64,000 bases of DNA, from assembly GCF_021044685.1 (NCBI RefSeq), contig NZ_CP088014.1, forward strand, positions 930,001 through 994,000, read 5' to 3'. This DNA is from Bradyrhizobium daqingense (GTDB lineage: Bacteria > Pseudomonadota > Alphaproteobacteria > Rhizobiales > Xanthobacteraceae). Positions 1 through 9,578 of this stretch are shown one piece after another; within the stretch, counting starts at the first letter, position 1, and each line of letters starts with the position of its first letter. A program made the position numbers and the translations under genes. The notes under the pieces were generated by a model. It had not been told where the DNA came from. It made no database searches and saw only the letters and a list, made by a program, of their open reading frames with translations.

Positions 1-1610
1 CGTCTTATTCGTAAGAGTGCGCCTGAGGGGTAAAGCGCTGATGCGGCGTAGGATTCGGTTGCGAAGCCAACCCCATCACCTCCAACCGCGAACGCCACGC
101 CCGCCATGACCGACGATACGATTCCGCCCTTCTCGTTTCCAGCCGTTCACGCCAAGAAAGTCACAGCTGCCTTCGATGGTGGGCGCCTAACCTCGAACGG
201 GGGCGTGATGCTTCTGGCGATGGCCGAGCGGCGTCTCGGTTTGGCCGACAATCTGGCCCGGGTGTTCCCGGATCGGCGCGATCCGACGCGGGGCGTGCAC
301 AGCCTGGTCGATATGTTCCGCGCGCGCATGTTCGCGATCTGCTGCGGCTACGAGGACGCCGACGACCTCGATCATCTGCGGTCCGATCCCGCATTCAAGC
401 TGGCCTGCGGTCGCCTACCGGACACGGGCCGGGATTTGTGTTCCCAACCGACGCTGTCACGCCTGGAGAATGCGCCGCGCCTGCGCGACGTGATCCGGCT
501 GACCTACATTTTGGTCGACGCATGGATGGATAGCTACCCGCGCGAGCCGGCATCCGTCACGCTCGACATCGATGATACCTGCGATGTCGTCCACGGCCAT
601 CAGCAGCTCTCGCTGTTCAACGCTCATTATGACGAACGCTGCTTCCTGCCGATCCACGTCTACGACACGGAGAAGAGCCGGCCCGTGGCGGTCGTGCTGC
701 GGCCCGGCAAGACGCCGGGCGGCGTCGAGGTGCGTGCCCTTCTGCGCCGCCTGGTACGGCATATCCGGACGCGGTGGCACAACACGCGAATTACGTTCCG
801 TGGCGACGGGCACTATGCCCGGCCGGAGGCCATGGCGTGGTGCGAGACCAACGGCATCGACTACATCTTCGGTCTGTCCGGTACCAAGCCGCTCGCCAGC
901 GTCGACGAGGTCGCCGACGACATCCGCACCCGACGCGCCATCGAGAACCTGCCGGTTCTGCGTGGCTATACCGAGACGCGCCACAAGGCAAAGTCCTGGG
1001 ATCGCGAACGGCGCACCGTCGCCCGTATTGAGGCGACGATGCTCGGCCTCGACATCCGTTTCGTCGTCACCAGCCTCGATGTCGGCTCGGCCGAGTGGAT
1101 CTACGACAGCCTGTATTGCGCGCGCGGCCAAGCCGAGAATCTGATCAAGCTGCATAAGACGCAGCTCGCCTCCGACCGCACCAGCTGCCGTTCGGCGCTC
1201 GCCAACCAGGTCCGTCTCGTGCTCCATACGGCCGCTTATTGGCTGATGCTGACCGTGCGCGACGCCATTCCCAAAGCCCGGGAATTGGCCGCTGCCGAGT
1301 TCGCGAGGCTGCGTCTTCGGCTCTTGAAAATCGCCGCCCGTGTCGTCGAGACCACGAGCCGCATTCGCCTTGCGTTTGCCGCGGCATGTCCCGAAGCCGA
1401 CCTGATCTGCGGCTTGCCCGGCGCGCTGCTGCCGCTCGGTCCTTGACCGGCGGGGCGTCCGCCCCCGTTCGCCCAACCCATCCCTCAAGCGCGTTGCAAG
1501 TACCGGTCGTCAGGCGGCGAAAAGCCGAAGGCAATCCTGTGCGCCTCGTCAGACAAGATGTGCGGCCGCATCAATCGGGCCCAAAAGCCGCACTCTCACG
1601 AATAGGACGG
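1..1610 (+). mobile_element. IS1380-family insertion sequence, probably complete
   Basis: A single transposase gene is bracketed by imperfect terminal inverted repeats. The left repeat (1-21, CGTCTTATTCGTAAGAGTGCG) matches the reverse complement of 1589-1609 at 19 of 21 positions. The match runs to base 1, so the outermost one or few left bases may lie outside the window, and target duplications cannot be checked. The length of about 1.6 kb and the one-ORF layout suit the IS1380 family. The right end lies about 150 bp upstream of a tts box, so the element sits next to the effector promoter. Confidence 0.85.
106..1446 (+). CDS. IS1380-family DDE transposase
   Basis: This 446-residue protein catalyses transposition of the surrounding element. 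Its architecture is that of IS1380/DDE_Tnp_1 transposases: an N-terminal SNGG segment (about residues 30-33), a region rich in LDIDDTCD (about residues 150-157) that likely supplies the first catalytic Asp, GDGHYARPEAMAWCE (about 234-248) with the second Asp, and RGQAENLIKLHKTQL (about 341-355) with the Glu. The start ATG at 106 fits the family length of about 440-460 residues. The frame is open throughout, so the enzyme may be active. The family call is from motif recall, not a search. Confidence 0.92.
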   Translation: MTDDTIPPFSFPAVHAKKVTAAFDGGRLTSNGGVMLLAMAERRLGLADNLARVFPDRRDPTRGVHSLVDMFRARMFAICCGYEDADDLDHLRSDPAFKLACGRLPDTGRDLCSQPTLSRLENAPRLRDVIRLTYILVDAWMDSYPREPASVTLDIDDTCDVVHGHQQLSLFNAHYDERCFLPIHVYDTEKSRPVAVVLRPGKTPGGVEVRALLRRLVRHIRTRWHNTRITFRGDGHYARPEAMAWCETNGIDYIFGLSGTKPLASVDEVADDIRTRRAIENLPVLRGYTETRHKAKSWDRERRTVARIEATMLGLDIRFVVTSLDVGSAEWIYDSLYCARGQAENLIKLHKTQLASDRTSCRSALANQVRLVLHTAAYWLMLTVRDAIPKARELAAAEFARLRLRLLKIAARVVETTSRIRLAFAAACPEADLICGLPGALLPLGP

Positions 1611-1761
1611 GCTAAGACGCACCCGCGCACCCCTTTTAGAGGGCCGCCCCTCAAGACTGCGGTGGGGGCCATGTTGGGCGCGCCCTACCGAGCCGTAAGG
1701 TGCCATACAGACGCACCCCGGGCAAGCCGAGCAACATCCCGCCGCGGCTCTACGCGGCCTC

Positions 1762-1789
1762 GTCAGCTTCTCGAAAGCTCGCGCGACTA
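1762..1789 (+). promoter_or_regulatory. tts box (TtsI-dependent type III secretion promoter element)
   Basis: The sequence GTCAGCTTCTCGAAAGCT at 1762-1779, followed after eight bases by TA, matches the rhizobial tts-box consensus GTCAGNTTNTCGAAAGCT-N8-TA at every fixed position. In Bradyrhizobium and Sinorhizobium such boxes bind TtsI, which is activated through flavonoid/NodD signalling, and drive type III secretion and effector genes. It faces right and ends 36 bp before the GTG start of the ULP-protease gene, with nothing else between them. Confidence 0.93.
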
Positions 1790-1825
1790 TAGGTCTGCTC
1801 AAGTGATCTTGGACGTGAGGCTAGC

Positions 1826-4375
1826 GTGGACCGGCAGAACTTTGATCCATCCAACGTAACAGCTTGGTCGCAAGTGCAGCACGACGTCTCGGAAGAGACG
1901 CACGCCGGCCAGGCCGGGCAAGAGGGCTTTGAGCAGCACTTGGCCGAGGCGCGCCCGCCTGATCCGGCTCCTGTCTCTAGGGGGGCGAGCCGGAGCCACC
2001 ATCCCAATCTCTCTACGGAAGATCGGGACATTATCGACAAGGCGATTGCTCAATATGCAGGTCCGCGAAAACCGACAACGGTCTATCAGTATGCTCGAGG
2101 ACTCCGTCGATTGATAAACGACATCCGCGGTCGTGGCCAATCGACCGATCTAAGGGATCACCAATCCCTGGCCGAGCACGCCAAAGCTTACTTTCCGTCA
2201 GACAATGCTATCGTAACGGGGTTGAACATCCTTCGTGCGTATTATGAGCCGGGCCATGTAGCTTATGGCGCGCGACGCGCTGCCCCCTCAGCGGAAGACG
2301 CCCTTCTCATAGAGCATCTGACTAATCCCGGCGGACTCAACGAGAGTTCCTTTGGTTTATATCAGAATGCTCTTCGCCAATTTTCTGACAAACTCAAGGG
2401 CAAGGGCCAGACGATATCTGAACTGGATCAGGATTCGCGAGTCGCGTTCGCTCGTAGGTTGCTTCCGACGCACGCAACTCTCATCTCCGCGTTGGGGACG
2501 TTGGGTGACCAGCTCGACGCGAAACAAGTTTCAGGTCCGGGCGGCCCTCGGGAAGCCGGGGGCGATGGTGTCCCGTCGCCCAGGTCAGGCGGGGTTCCGG
2601 CGGAAGTCTGGGGCCTGTTCGATGATGAGGCCGAGGAGCCGCCGGCCGATCCATCGGAACTTGAGCGGCTGGAGCATGAGCTTCGCGGGGAAATTCAGGG
2701 ACGGCTAGGCGACCACCCCGCTCAGCCGCCCTTCTCCGTAGAGCCAGAGGGATTCACGTTTAATCCAGAGTCCCCTCCTGCGAAAGTTCGCCGATTGCTG
2801 GATGATCATTCCGCCCTGCCGCAAGTCTTCGTCAATCCAAACGACCTCAATGCAGACGCTGGCGTGCTGATGCGGGCTTCCCTCCACGAATTGGAGAGGC
2901 AGCCCACAATGCAGCAGAGCGGGCATGAACAACCTGCTGCACCGAGCAGGAGCAGCGTCCTCCCGAGCGGGGACAACCGACCGACCAGCTTCGTGATCAA
3001 CACTGACCGTTACACGGCGTTGTTGGTGCCCGCGGGGATGACCAGGCAGAGCTTCCCGCTCCATCCTCGATCGGAAAACGCTCCGCAGCCCAGCGCGCCG
3101 TCGGGGAATCAAGCCTCGCCAGCACTGCCTTCACGCAGGATGGAGCAAGCCGCGCCGGCGTCCGACCGGGCTGAGGCGGTGTTCCCAGCGCTCGGCGAGA
3201 CTTTTGATGCGTCTTTGTCCGCTCCCGAGGACTTCTCCCACGGCACCCAGCCTGCGCCGGGTATGATGCGGTCCAGGTTGGGCCGCTGGGGTCAGTTTCC
3301 GGATGTGGCAGAGCGGGTAAAGACCTACGACATTCGCGGTGAACGCTATACGGCCGTGTTGGGACCGGGAGGGCCCGATGATGTTCGGCTCATTCACCTG
3401 CGGTCTCCCGCTGTCGGCGATACATTCGATGTTTCGTTCGCCGTTCCCAAGGATTTTTCTCATCGCACCCAGCCGGCGCCCGACATGATGCTGTCCACGT
3501 TGGGCAAGTGGGACTTCTTGCCTGTCGCGGAACATCCAATCATGAACTACGAGATTGGCGGCGAACGCTACACGGCCGTTTTGGGACCGAAAGGACCCAA
3601 CGACGTTCACCTCATCCATCATCCTCAAGTTGCTGATGAAGCTGCGCCAGCGGCACCGTCAGACGTCTACAACGTCCTTGATTTGCCGTCCACACCGGAG
3701 GAGCTGCCTGATTACGCGAACTATCTGTCGGCGTTCCCGCGCATACACTCCGGTGCCGAGATCGGGGCGTCGGGTCCGGCGGCCTCATCCCACGACCGTA
3801 GCGGGCGGGCTCTCGACCCCATGCAGTGGCTGGGCGACGAGCATATCCAGAGGGACTACGAGCTCCTGACGCAGGAGTTGCAAATGAATGATCCGAATCT
3901 TGCCGCCCGAACGCGGTTCGTCGATCCTCTCATTGCCTTTCGGTTGAGTTGGGGCGCCGAGCGCGACGCGCTCAGCGCATTGCAGCGCATCGTCTATGAT
4001 CATGACAATGATGTAGCCGACTTCCTATTCCTGCCAGTGACCGATGCCAGTCCAACCCATCCTAACGGCACCCATTGGTCGCTGCTACTCGTAGATCGCT
4101 GCACGCGAGGAGTGCCGGTCGCCTATCATTACGATTCCGTCGAGGGACACAATGACGAGCCCGCAGAACGGCTCGCAGAACGGCTGGGCCTGACTCTGCA
4201 GCGAGCCGGAATGGCCCCGCAGCAGAACAGCTATGATTGCGGCGTGTTCGTGGTGGATGGCACACGGGAGCTGGTTCGACGATTGGCGCAAGGAGAGCGG
4301 CCACAAGCCGAGCCGCTGCACCTCGACAACCTCGTCGCCAATCGGCAGGAACTCCGGGACCGGCTTAGGGGTTGA
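1826..4375 (+). CDS. type III effector candidate with C-terminal ULP1/C48 SUMO-protease domain (NopD-like)
   Basis: This 849-residue protein is probably injected into plant cells to cleave SUMO or SUMO conjugates. The C-terminal domain (about 660-849) opens with WLGDEHIQRDYELL and has the full C48 set: His750 in GTHWSLLLVD, Asp770 in YHYDSVEG, the oxyanion Gln799 and Cys805 in PQQNSYDCGVF. Residues 77-138 and 166-228 look like two diverged copies of one helical module. Residues 457-530 and 531-602 are a clear 74-residue tandem repeat with a degenerate copy near 386-416. A low-complexity Pro/Gly/Ser linker joins the parts. GTG at 1826 follows GTGAGG and the tts box. Domain order resembles Bradyrhizobium NopD and Xanthomonas XopD; activity on plant SUMO is inferred. 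Confidence 0.88.
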   Translation: MDRQNFDPSNVTAWSQVQHDVSEETHAGQAGQEGFEQHLAEARPPDPAPVSRGASRSHHPNLSTEDRDIIDKAIAQYAGPRKPTTVYQYARGLRRLINDIRGRGQSTDLRDHQSLAEHAKAYFPSDNAIVTGLNILRAYYEPGHVAYGARRAAPSAEDALLIEHLTNPGGLNESSFGLYQNALRQFSDKLKGKGQTISELDQDSRVAFARRLLPTHATLISALGTLGDQLDAKQVSGPGGPREAGGDGVPSPRSGGVPAEVWGLFDDEAEEPPADPSELERLEHELRGEIQGRLGDHPAQPPFSVEPEGFTFNPESPPAKVRRLLDDHSALPQVFVNPNDLNADAGVLMRASLHELERQPTMQQSGHEQPAAPSRSSVLPSGDNRPTSFVINTDRYTALLVPAGMTRQSFPLHPRSENAPQPSAPSGNQASPALPSRRMEQAAPASDRAEAVFPALGETFDASLSAPEDFSHGTQPAPGMMRSRLGRWGQFPDVAERVKTYDIRGERYTAVLGPGGPDDVRLIHLRSPAVGDTFDVSFAVPKDFSHRTQPAPDMMLSTLGKWDFLPVAEHPIMNYEIGGERYTAVLGPKGPNDVHLIHHPQVADEAAPAAPSDVYNVLDLPSTPEELPDYANYLSAFPRIHSGAEIGASGPAASSHDRSGRALDPMQWLGDEHIQRDYELLTQELQMNDPNLAARTRFVDPLIAFRLSWGAERDALSALQRIVYDHDNDVADFLFLPVTDASPTHPNGTHWSLLLVDRCTRGVPVAYHYDSVEGHNDEPAERLAERLGLTLQRAGMAPQQNSYDCGVFVVDGTRELVRRLAQGERPQAEPLHLDNLVANRQELRDRLRG

Positions 4376-4857
4376 TGGCGATGCGCCCGTCCGGTAGGCG
4401 TGTCGATCTCCAGGGTTTTCGGCGGCGTTTCAGGACCGGCCGCTGTCGCCGCGAGCAAGCGCACGAAATCAGCTGAATGCAGGAGGACCTGTAAGGGTCG
4501 ACGCCGTTAAAAAGGCAGTGAAGAGGGTTCACAACGCCGCCAGCGGCTATAAAAGCAAATCGTGCTGTGCGTCGGGCCGGCGGGTGGTTCCTGGAGAGAC
4601 CATTCTGCCGGAGTTAGTTCAGCGCGAATCGTGACGAATTATTGCGATCACCTGCAGGGTGCTGCCTGCTACAGCGCAGAAGACGGCAAATCATGGATGT
4701 CCTAGCTAGCACCTTAGTTCCACTGCAACCAAGCGCAATGCCCGAAAAGTTTAGACAGCCGCAAGATAACCGCAGTGACACAACGTGCGACAGCTAGGGG
4801 AAGCACACTGCTTGCGACACGTCGGCGGCGGCTGCGCCCTTTAAGCCGGACATTCGA
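4376..4857. other. non-coding accessory DNA between effector and comM remnant
   Basis: No reading frame here has a recognisable product, good start signal or consistent codon use. No tRNA, terminator with a T-run or CRISPR pattern was seen. The base composition is more mixed than in the core genes to the right, with patches such as TTAAAAAGGC and ATAAAAGCAAATCG. It is best read as decayed island DNA. Confidence 0.5.
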
Positions 4858-4947
4858 AATTGGGGGGCCGGGGTCAACTAAAAAGGGGCCCCAGTGCGCG
4901 ATAGGGGACCCGCTAGAAAGTCCCGTTTTCCCATTGACGAAACGACA
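4858..4947 (-). mobile_element. solo IS21-family-like terminus abutting truncated comM
   Basis: Read on the minus strand from 4947, the sequence begins TGTCGTTTCGTCAATGGG and then shows spaced repeats of the GGGAC/GGGTCCCC/GGGGCCCC/GACCCC type. This resembles the multiple terminal repeats of IS21-family elements, which end in TGT...ACA. No istA or istB reading frame accompanies it in the window, so only an end is left. Its last bases (ACA at 4945-4947) touch the first comM-like codons. Family assignment is by pattern recall and is moderate. Confidence 0.5.
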
Positions 4948-5849
4948 TGTTGATGATCGGCGCTCCCGGCGCCGGCAAGTCGATGCTGGCCGCGCGCCTG
5001 CCCTCGATCCTGCCGCCGCTGTCGCCAAGCGAACTGCTCGAAGTCTCCATGATCGCGTCGGTGGCCGGCGAGATCGAAGGCGGCGCGCTGACCGCACGGC
5101 GGCCGTTCCGCTCGCCGCATCATTCCGCTAGCATGGCCGCGCTCACCGGCGGCGGCATGCGCGCCAAGCCCGGCGAGATTTCGCTGGCGCATCAGGGCGT
5201 GCTGTTTCTCGACGAGTTGCCGGAGTTCGATCCGCGCGTGCTGGATTCGCTGCGCCAGCCCTTGGAGAACGGCGAGGTCGCAGTGTCGCGCGCCAATCAC
5301 CGCGTCACCTACCCTGCCCGCTTCATGCTGGTCGCCGCGATGAATCCCTGCCGCTGCGGCAACGCCTTCGAGCCCGGCTATGCCTGCAAGCGCGGCCGCA
5401 TCGACCGCTGCACCGGCGATTACCAGGCGCGCATCTCCGGTCCGCTGATGGACCGCATCGACCTGCGCATCGAGGTGCCGGCGGTGACCGCGGCCGATCT
5501 GATCCTGCCGCCGCCGGCGGAAGGCTCGGCCGAAGTCGCCGCGCGCGTGGCGGCTGCGCGCGACATCCAGCTGGCGCGCTATGCAGCCGCGGGCCTGCCC
5601 AAAATCCGCACCAATGCCGAGGCGCCGGCCTCGGTGCTGGAAGAGATCGCCAAGCCGGATGCGCAGGGCGCCAAGCTGTTGCGCGACGCCGCCGAGACCA
5701 TGCGGCTGTCGGCGCGCGGCTATCACCGCGTGCTGCGGGTGGCGCGCACGCTCGCCGACCTCGACAATGCCGACAAAATCGGGCGGCTCCACCTCGCCGA
5801 GGCCTTGTCCTACCGTGCACTCGCGGAGGATGTGCGGCAGCTGGCGTGA
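4947..5849 (+). pseudogene. comM: 5'-truncated ComM/YifB (Mg-chelatase-like AAA+ ATPase)
   Basis: Intact ComM proteins are about 510 residues: an N-terminal Lon-protease-like S5 fold of about 200 residues, an AAA+ Mg-chelatase core and a C-terminal Mg_chelatase_C domain. Here only the last 300 residues remain, starting at MLMIGAPGAGKSMLAARLP, right at Walker A. The Walker B (VLFLDELPEF), the cysteine motif NPCRCGN and the C-terminal segment (RLSARGYHRVLRVARTLADL) are intact. ComM is a helicase that extends recombination during natural transformation. The missing 5' half is not elsewhere in the window. The junction coincides with an IS21-like end, so loss by insertion or deletion is likely. 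A product could still start at ATG 4947 but would lack the N-terminal domain. Confidence 0.85.
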
Positions 5850-5947
5850 TCATCGCGCGCATCAACCCGGCGGTAACGAGTTTCCTTTACGCTCTGCAAA
5901 CCATAAGGCCCATCAGTTCCCGTACAGGGCCCGGCGAGTAGAGTGTC

Positions 5948-6415
5948 ATGTTGCGTTTCAAGATTCTGGCCTCCGTTGTCCCCCTGCTGGCGGCAGCTGT
6001 GTTCGCCCGCGCCGAGATCGGATCGGTCTCGCATCCCTGCGTCGCCTTCGGCGACACCTCGGTCGAGCTCACCTCCCTGTTCTGGACCGCCGGCACGCAT
6101 GTCGCCTTCACCGACGATCCCGCGCAGGCCACCGTGCGGGTTCAGATCACCGACAATGCGGATGCTGCGGACTTCGTCGTTGTCGACGACGGTCCCGGCT
6201 CGGAAGCGGACAGCTGCCAGGCCGGTCCGGTGAGACGCCTGATTTCGATCGCCGCGCAGCCCGTCGACGGCGGCCAGGTGATCTATCTCTCCACCGACGG
6301 GCCGGCCGATTACCGCATCTATGTCCGCTCGAAGACGTTCTCACAGCGCGAGGCGGCGGCCCTCATCGTCGGCGCCCGCGGCAGCCATGGCCACTTCCAG
6401 GCGGCCTCGCTCTGA
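5948..6415 (+). CDS. exported hypothetical protein, 155 aa
   Basis: The first ~22 residues (MLRFKILASVVPLLAAAVFARA) form a clear Sec signal peptide with an Ala-X-Ala-like cleavage site, so the mature protein is probably periplasmic. The mature part is about 130 residues, mildly acidic, with two cysteines (in SHPCVAF and DSCQAG) that could form a disulfide. No family is recognised. It lies 98 bp after the comM remnant and about 100 bp before the histidine kinase; the spacing suggests its own promoter. Confidence 0.7.
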   Translation: MLRFKILASVVPLLAAAVFARAEIGSVSHPCVAFGDTSVELTSLFWTAGTHVAFTDDPAQATVRVQITDNADAADFVVVDDGPGSEADSCQAGPVRRLISIAAQPVDGGQVIYLSTDGPADYRIYVRSKTFSQREAAALIVGARGSHGHFQAASL

Positions 6416-6516
6416 GCCGTTAACACTTCGTCAACCCTGTTTGGAGCCGGCGCCGGAGCCTCAAACTGTTCGCAAGATCGAGACGACATCGTCGTTTCGG
6501 ACAAGAATCGGGGTCG

Positions 6517-8751
6517 GTGGTGATGGGTCGGACGTTCCGGATCAAGGTGCGCATGCGCCGCTTCAGGCGACAGCATCCGCGCATCGCCTTCGCGCTCCGC
6601 TCTTTCATGATCTTCACGGCGACGTTCGGCGCAGCCTACGGCTTCGTCTCCGGCAGCCGTTACGAGAATTCCGGCTACGATCCGAATGCGTTCGCGATCG
6701 GCGCGAGCTTCCTGTTCGCGCTCGCCTGTCTCGGCCTTGCCACGCTGAGCATGCGGCTGCGCTTCGTCAACAAGCGGCTGCGGAAGCTGGCCGCCCACAA
6801 CGAGGCGCTGATCGACCGCAATTGGGAGCTCAAGGAAGCCGAAGAGCGCGCCCGCAGCCTGTTCGAGCAGCAGGGCGATCTGATCGTGCTGCGCGACACC
6901 GACGGCCGCATCACCTTTGCCAACGACGCCTATTGCACACTGGCCGGAGAGGCGCGCAGCGCGCTGATCGGCACGCGTTTCGATTTCGACGTGCTTGAGC
7001 AGGGCGACAGCGCGCGCGAAAGCAACGGCACGCGCATTCACGACCAGAGGATCGCAACCAAGCTCGGCGCGCGCTGGATCGCCTGGCGCGAGGGCTATGT
7101 CCGCCGCGATGCCGGACAGCCCGCCGAATTGCAGAGCGTCGGACGCGACGTCACCGACCGCACCGAGACCGAACGCGCGCTGGCCGACGCGCGCGACCAG
7201 GCCGATGCCGCCAACCGCGCCAAATCGCGATTCCTCGCCATGGCCTCGCACGAAATCCGCACGCCGCTCAACGGCATCATCGGCATGGGCGGCCTCTTAC
7301 TCGACACCACGCTGACACCGGAGCAGGCGACCTACGCCAAGGCGGTGAAAACCTCGGGCGAAGCTTTGATGGCACTGATCGAGGAGCTGCTCGATTATTC
7401 CAAGATCGAAGCCGGCAAGCTCGATCTCGAGCTGCGTCCGTTCGCTTTGTCCACGCTGGTCGAGGAAATCACCGAGCTTCTGGCGCCGCGCGCGCAGGCC
7501 AAGTCCCTCGAGATCGCGTCCTATATCGATGAGCGCCTGCCGCTCGAGGTTGTCGGCGATGCCGCGCGGCTGCGCCAGGTGCTGCTCAATCTCGCCGGCA
7601 ACGCCATCAAGTTCACCGCGGGCGGCGGCGTCGCGCTGATCGTCGAGCCCGGGATCTGGCCGAACGAGATCAGCGTCCTGGTCCGCGACACCGGCATCGG
7701 CATCGCGCCGGACGCGCAGTCGCGCATCTTCCAGGAATTCGAGCAGGCGGACGAGCGTGTTGCACGCACCTATGGCGGCACCGGGCTCGGCCTGTCCATC
7801 AGCGAGCGTATCGTCAAGCGCATGGGTGGGCGGATCACGCTGGAGAGCGAGCCGGGCAGGGGCTCGACCTTCGAGGTCGCGGTGCCGCTTGCCCCGGCCC
7901 AAACGGCGAGCGGGCAGGCGGCATTCCCCAGCCCCGACCTCTTGGGCAAGCCGATCCTCCTCGTTGCCGACGGCATCGAGGCCTCGCTGATCGCGCGGCG
8001 CCTGGAGCGCTGGGGCGGTCAGACCTGCATGGTCGCGGATGCCGCGGTCGCCGAGGCCCTGTTGCCGGAACGCGCATGGCACGCCGTGCTGATCGATCGG
8101 GCGATCGGTCCCGCCATCGCCGACCATCTTAGTGAAGCCGCGCGCGCGCATGCGATGCAGCGCCTGGTGCTGCTGACGTCGAGCTCGCGCCACGAGACGT
8201 TTTCGCCGGCGTTCACCGGCTTCCTGATGAAGCCGCTGCGCGCGGCTTCGCTCGCCGCACGCCTATCGCCGACGCCGGAAGTCGCCTCGCCCGAGCTGGC
8301 GCCGGAGCCGCTGGCAGGATCCACCGTGAACGCTGCGCCCGCAAAAGGCCTGTCGATCCTCGTCGCCGAGGACAATGAGATCAACGCGCTCTTGATGCGC
8401 TCGCTGCTGACGAAACTCGGCCATCGCGTCGTCATCGCAATCCACGGCGAGGCCGCGCTGGAATCCTGGCTCGCCGCGTCATCGGCCGGCACGCCCTATG
8501 ATCTCGTGCTGATGGACATCCAGATGCCGCAGCTCGACGGCATCGAGACGACCAAGCGCATCCGCGCCCATGAGGCGGCGACGGGCCGCCAGCGCACGCC
8601 GATCCTGGCGCTCACCGCCAATACACTGGTCGAGGATCGCTACGCCTGCTTCGAGGCGGGAATGAACGGCTTCCTGATCAAGCCGCTCGACCGGGAGAAA
8701 CTGAACGAGGCACTGGCCGGCCTCGCCGCGTCCCGACACCTGGCCGTCTGA
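6517..8751 (+). CDS. membrane-bound hybrid sensor histidine kinase/response regulator
   Basis: The 744-residue protein senses an unknown signal and passes phosphate internally. Two membrane segments lie at about 30-50 and 60-85, a short coiled coil follows, then a PAS domain (about 115-210) and the kinase core: H-box His245 in [12 protein letters not shown]-box [11 protein letters not shown]1 DTGIGIAP, G2 [14 protein letters not shown] receiver-like region at about 485-600 has lost most of the acidic pocket (LLVADGIEA in place of the usual acidic pair), while the C-terminal receiver keeps the acidic site (VAEDNE), phospho-acceptor Asp667 in LMDIQMP and Lys in FLIKPLD. Start is GTG 6517, with ATG 6523 as an alternative. 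No adjacent partner regulator was seen. Confidence 0.9.
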   Translation: MVMGRTFRIKVRMRRFRRQHPRIAFALRSFMIFTATFGAAYGFVSGSRYENSGYDPNAFAIGASFLFALACLGLATLSMRLRFVNKRLRKLAAHNEALIDRNWELKEAEERARSLFEQQGDLIVLRDTDGRITFANDAYCTLAGEARSALIGTRFDFDVLEQGDSARESNGTRIHDQRIATKLGARWIAWREGYVRRDAGQPAELQSVGRDVTDRTETERALADARDQADAANRAKSRFLAMASHEIRTPLNGIIGMGGLLLDTTLTPEQATYAKAVKTSGEALMALIEELLDYSKIEAGKLDLELRPFALSTLVEEITELLAPRAQAKSLEIASYIDERLPLEVVGDAARLRQVLLNLAGNAIKFTAGGGVALIVEPGIWPNEISVLVRDTGIGIAPDAQSRIFQEFEQADERVARTYGGTGLGLSISERIVKRMGGRITLESEPGRGSTFEVAVPLAPAQTASGQAAFPSPDLLGKPILLVADGIEASLIARRLERWGGQTCMVADAAVAEALLPERAWHAVLIDRAIGPAIADHLSEAARAHAMQRLVLLTSSSRHETFSPAFTGFLMKPLRAASLAARLSPTPEVASPELAPEPLAGSTVNAAPAKGLSILVAEDNEINALLMRSLLTKLGHRVVIAIHGEAALESWLAASSAGTPYDLVLMDIQMPQLDGIETTKRIRAHEAATGRQRTPILALTANTLVEDRYACFEAGMNGFLIKPLDREKLNEALAGLAASRHLAV

Positions 8752-8857
8752 TCAAGAGGCCCAAGGAACCCCGCCGTGCGGCCAATCGACAATTGAAATC
8801 GGTCCCGTTGCACGTCACCATATGCGGGGGCGTTTTTTGCAACGAAGGACTTTGCGC

Positions 8858-9487
8858 ATGAACGTGCTTTGCCGCCTCGCACTCATTGTTTTCTTCGCTG
8901 GAATTTCCCGGCATGCCGCGGCCGATACGGCGGAACTCATCACATCGCTCAAGCAGGGCGGTTACGTGCTGATCTTCCGTCACACCGCGACTGACGACAG
9001 CCAAAAGGATGTTTTTCCTTTCAAGTTCGACGACATGAGCGCGCAGCGCCAGCTCAGCGAGAAGGGCAGGGACATGGCGCGCCAGATCGGGGCGGCGCTC
9101 AAGGATCTCACGATCCCGATCGGCGATATCTACACCAGCCGGCTGAACCGCGCGGTCGAGGCCGGCAAGCTGATCTCGGGACGCGACGTCAAGCCGGTCG
9201 ATGCGCTGACGGACAGCAGCAACGCTAGTGCGTCGGGAATGGCGAACCCGACGGGTACCAACGCGAAGGCGGGCCAGGCCGTGCGGCAGCTCGTCGATGC
9301 GCCGCCGAAGCCAGGCACCAATACCGTCCTGGTCACCCACAAGACCAACATCGCGGACGCCTTCGGCAAGGAGGCCGGCGACGTACAGGAGGGCGAAGCC
9401 TTCGTCTACAAGGCCAGCACCTCCGGCTCCGCTACCTTTGCAGGCCGCATCAAGCTCGCCGATTGGGGCGCGAAGGCCGGCAAGTAA
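8858..9487 (+). CDS. exported histidine phosphatase superfamily protein
   Basis: This 209-residue protein starts at ATG 8858, preceded by GAAGGA at suitable spacing; the upstream ATG at 8822 would bury the signal peptide. Residues 1-22 are a signal peptide, so it acts in the periplasm. The phosphoglycerate-mutase fold is shown by FRHTATDD (catalytic RH, here RHT rather than the common RHG), a Ser-Arg-Leu-X-Arg segment (TSRLNRAVEAG) and the second His in VLVTHKTNI. Substrate is unknown. It stands alone, 106 bp after the kinase gene, and is followed by a perfect dyad. Confidence 0.82.
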   Translation: MNVLCRLALIVFFAGISRHAAADTAELITSLKQGGYVLIFRHTATDDSQKDVFPFKFDDMSAQRQLSEKGRDMARQIGAALKDLTIPIGDIYTSRLNRAVEAGKLISGRDVKPVDALTDSSNASASGMANPTGTNAKAGQAVRQLVDAPPKPGTNTVLVTHKTNIADAFGKEAGDVQEGEAFVYKASTSGSATFAGRIKLADWGAKAGK

Positions 9488-9578
9488 GAGACCGGGCATT
9501 CGCGCCGGACTGCCGGCCCGAAGGAAAGTCCGGACTTTGTGGATCCAGATCGGCGCAACATCGTTCTGACGAATAACC

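Noticed and set aside
4714..5097. Minus-strand frame crossing the comM junction
   Set aside because: Arg/Ser-rich with no motif; crosses a likely insertion scar and shadows the comM frame.
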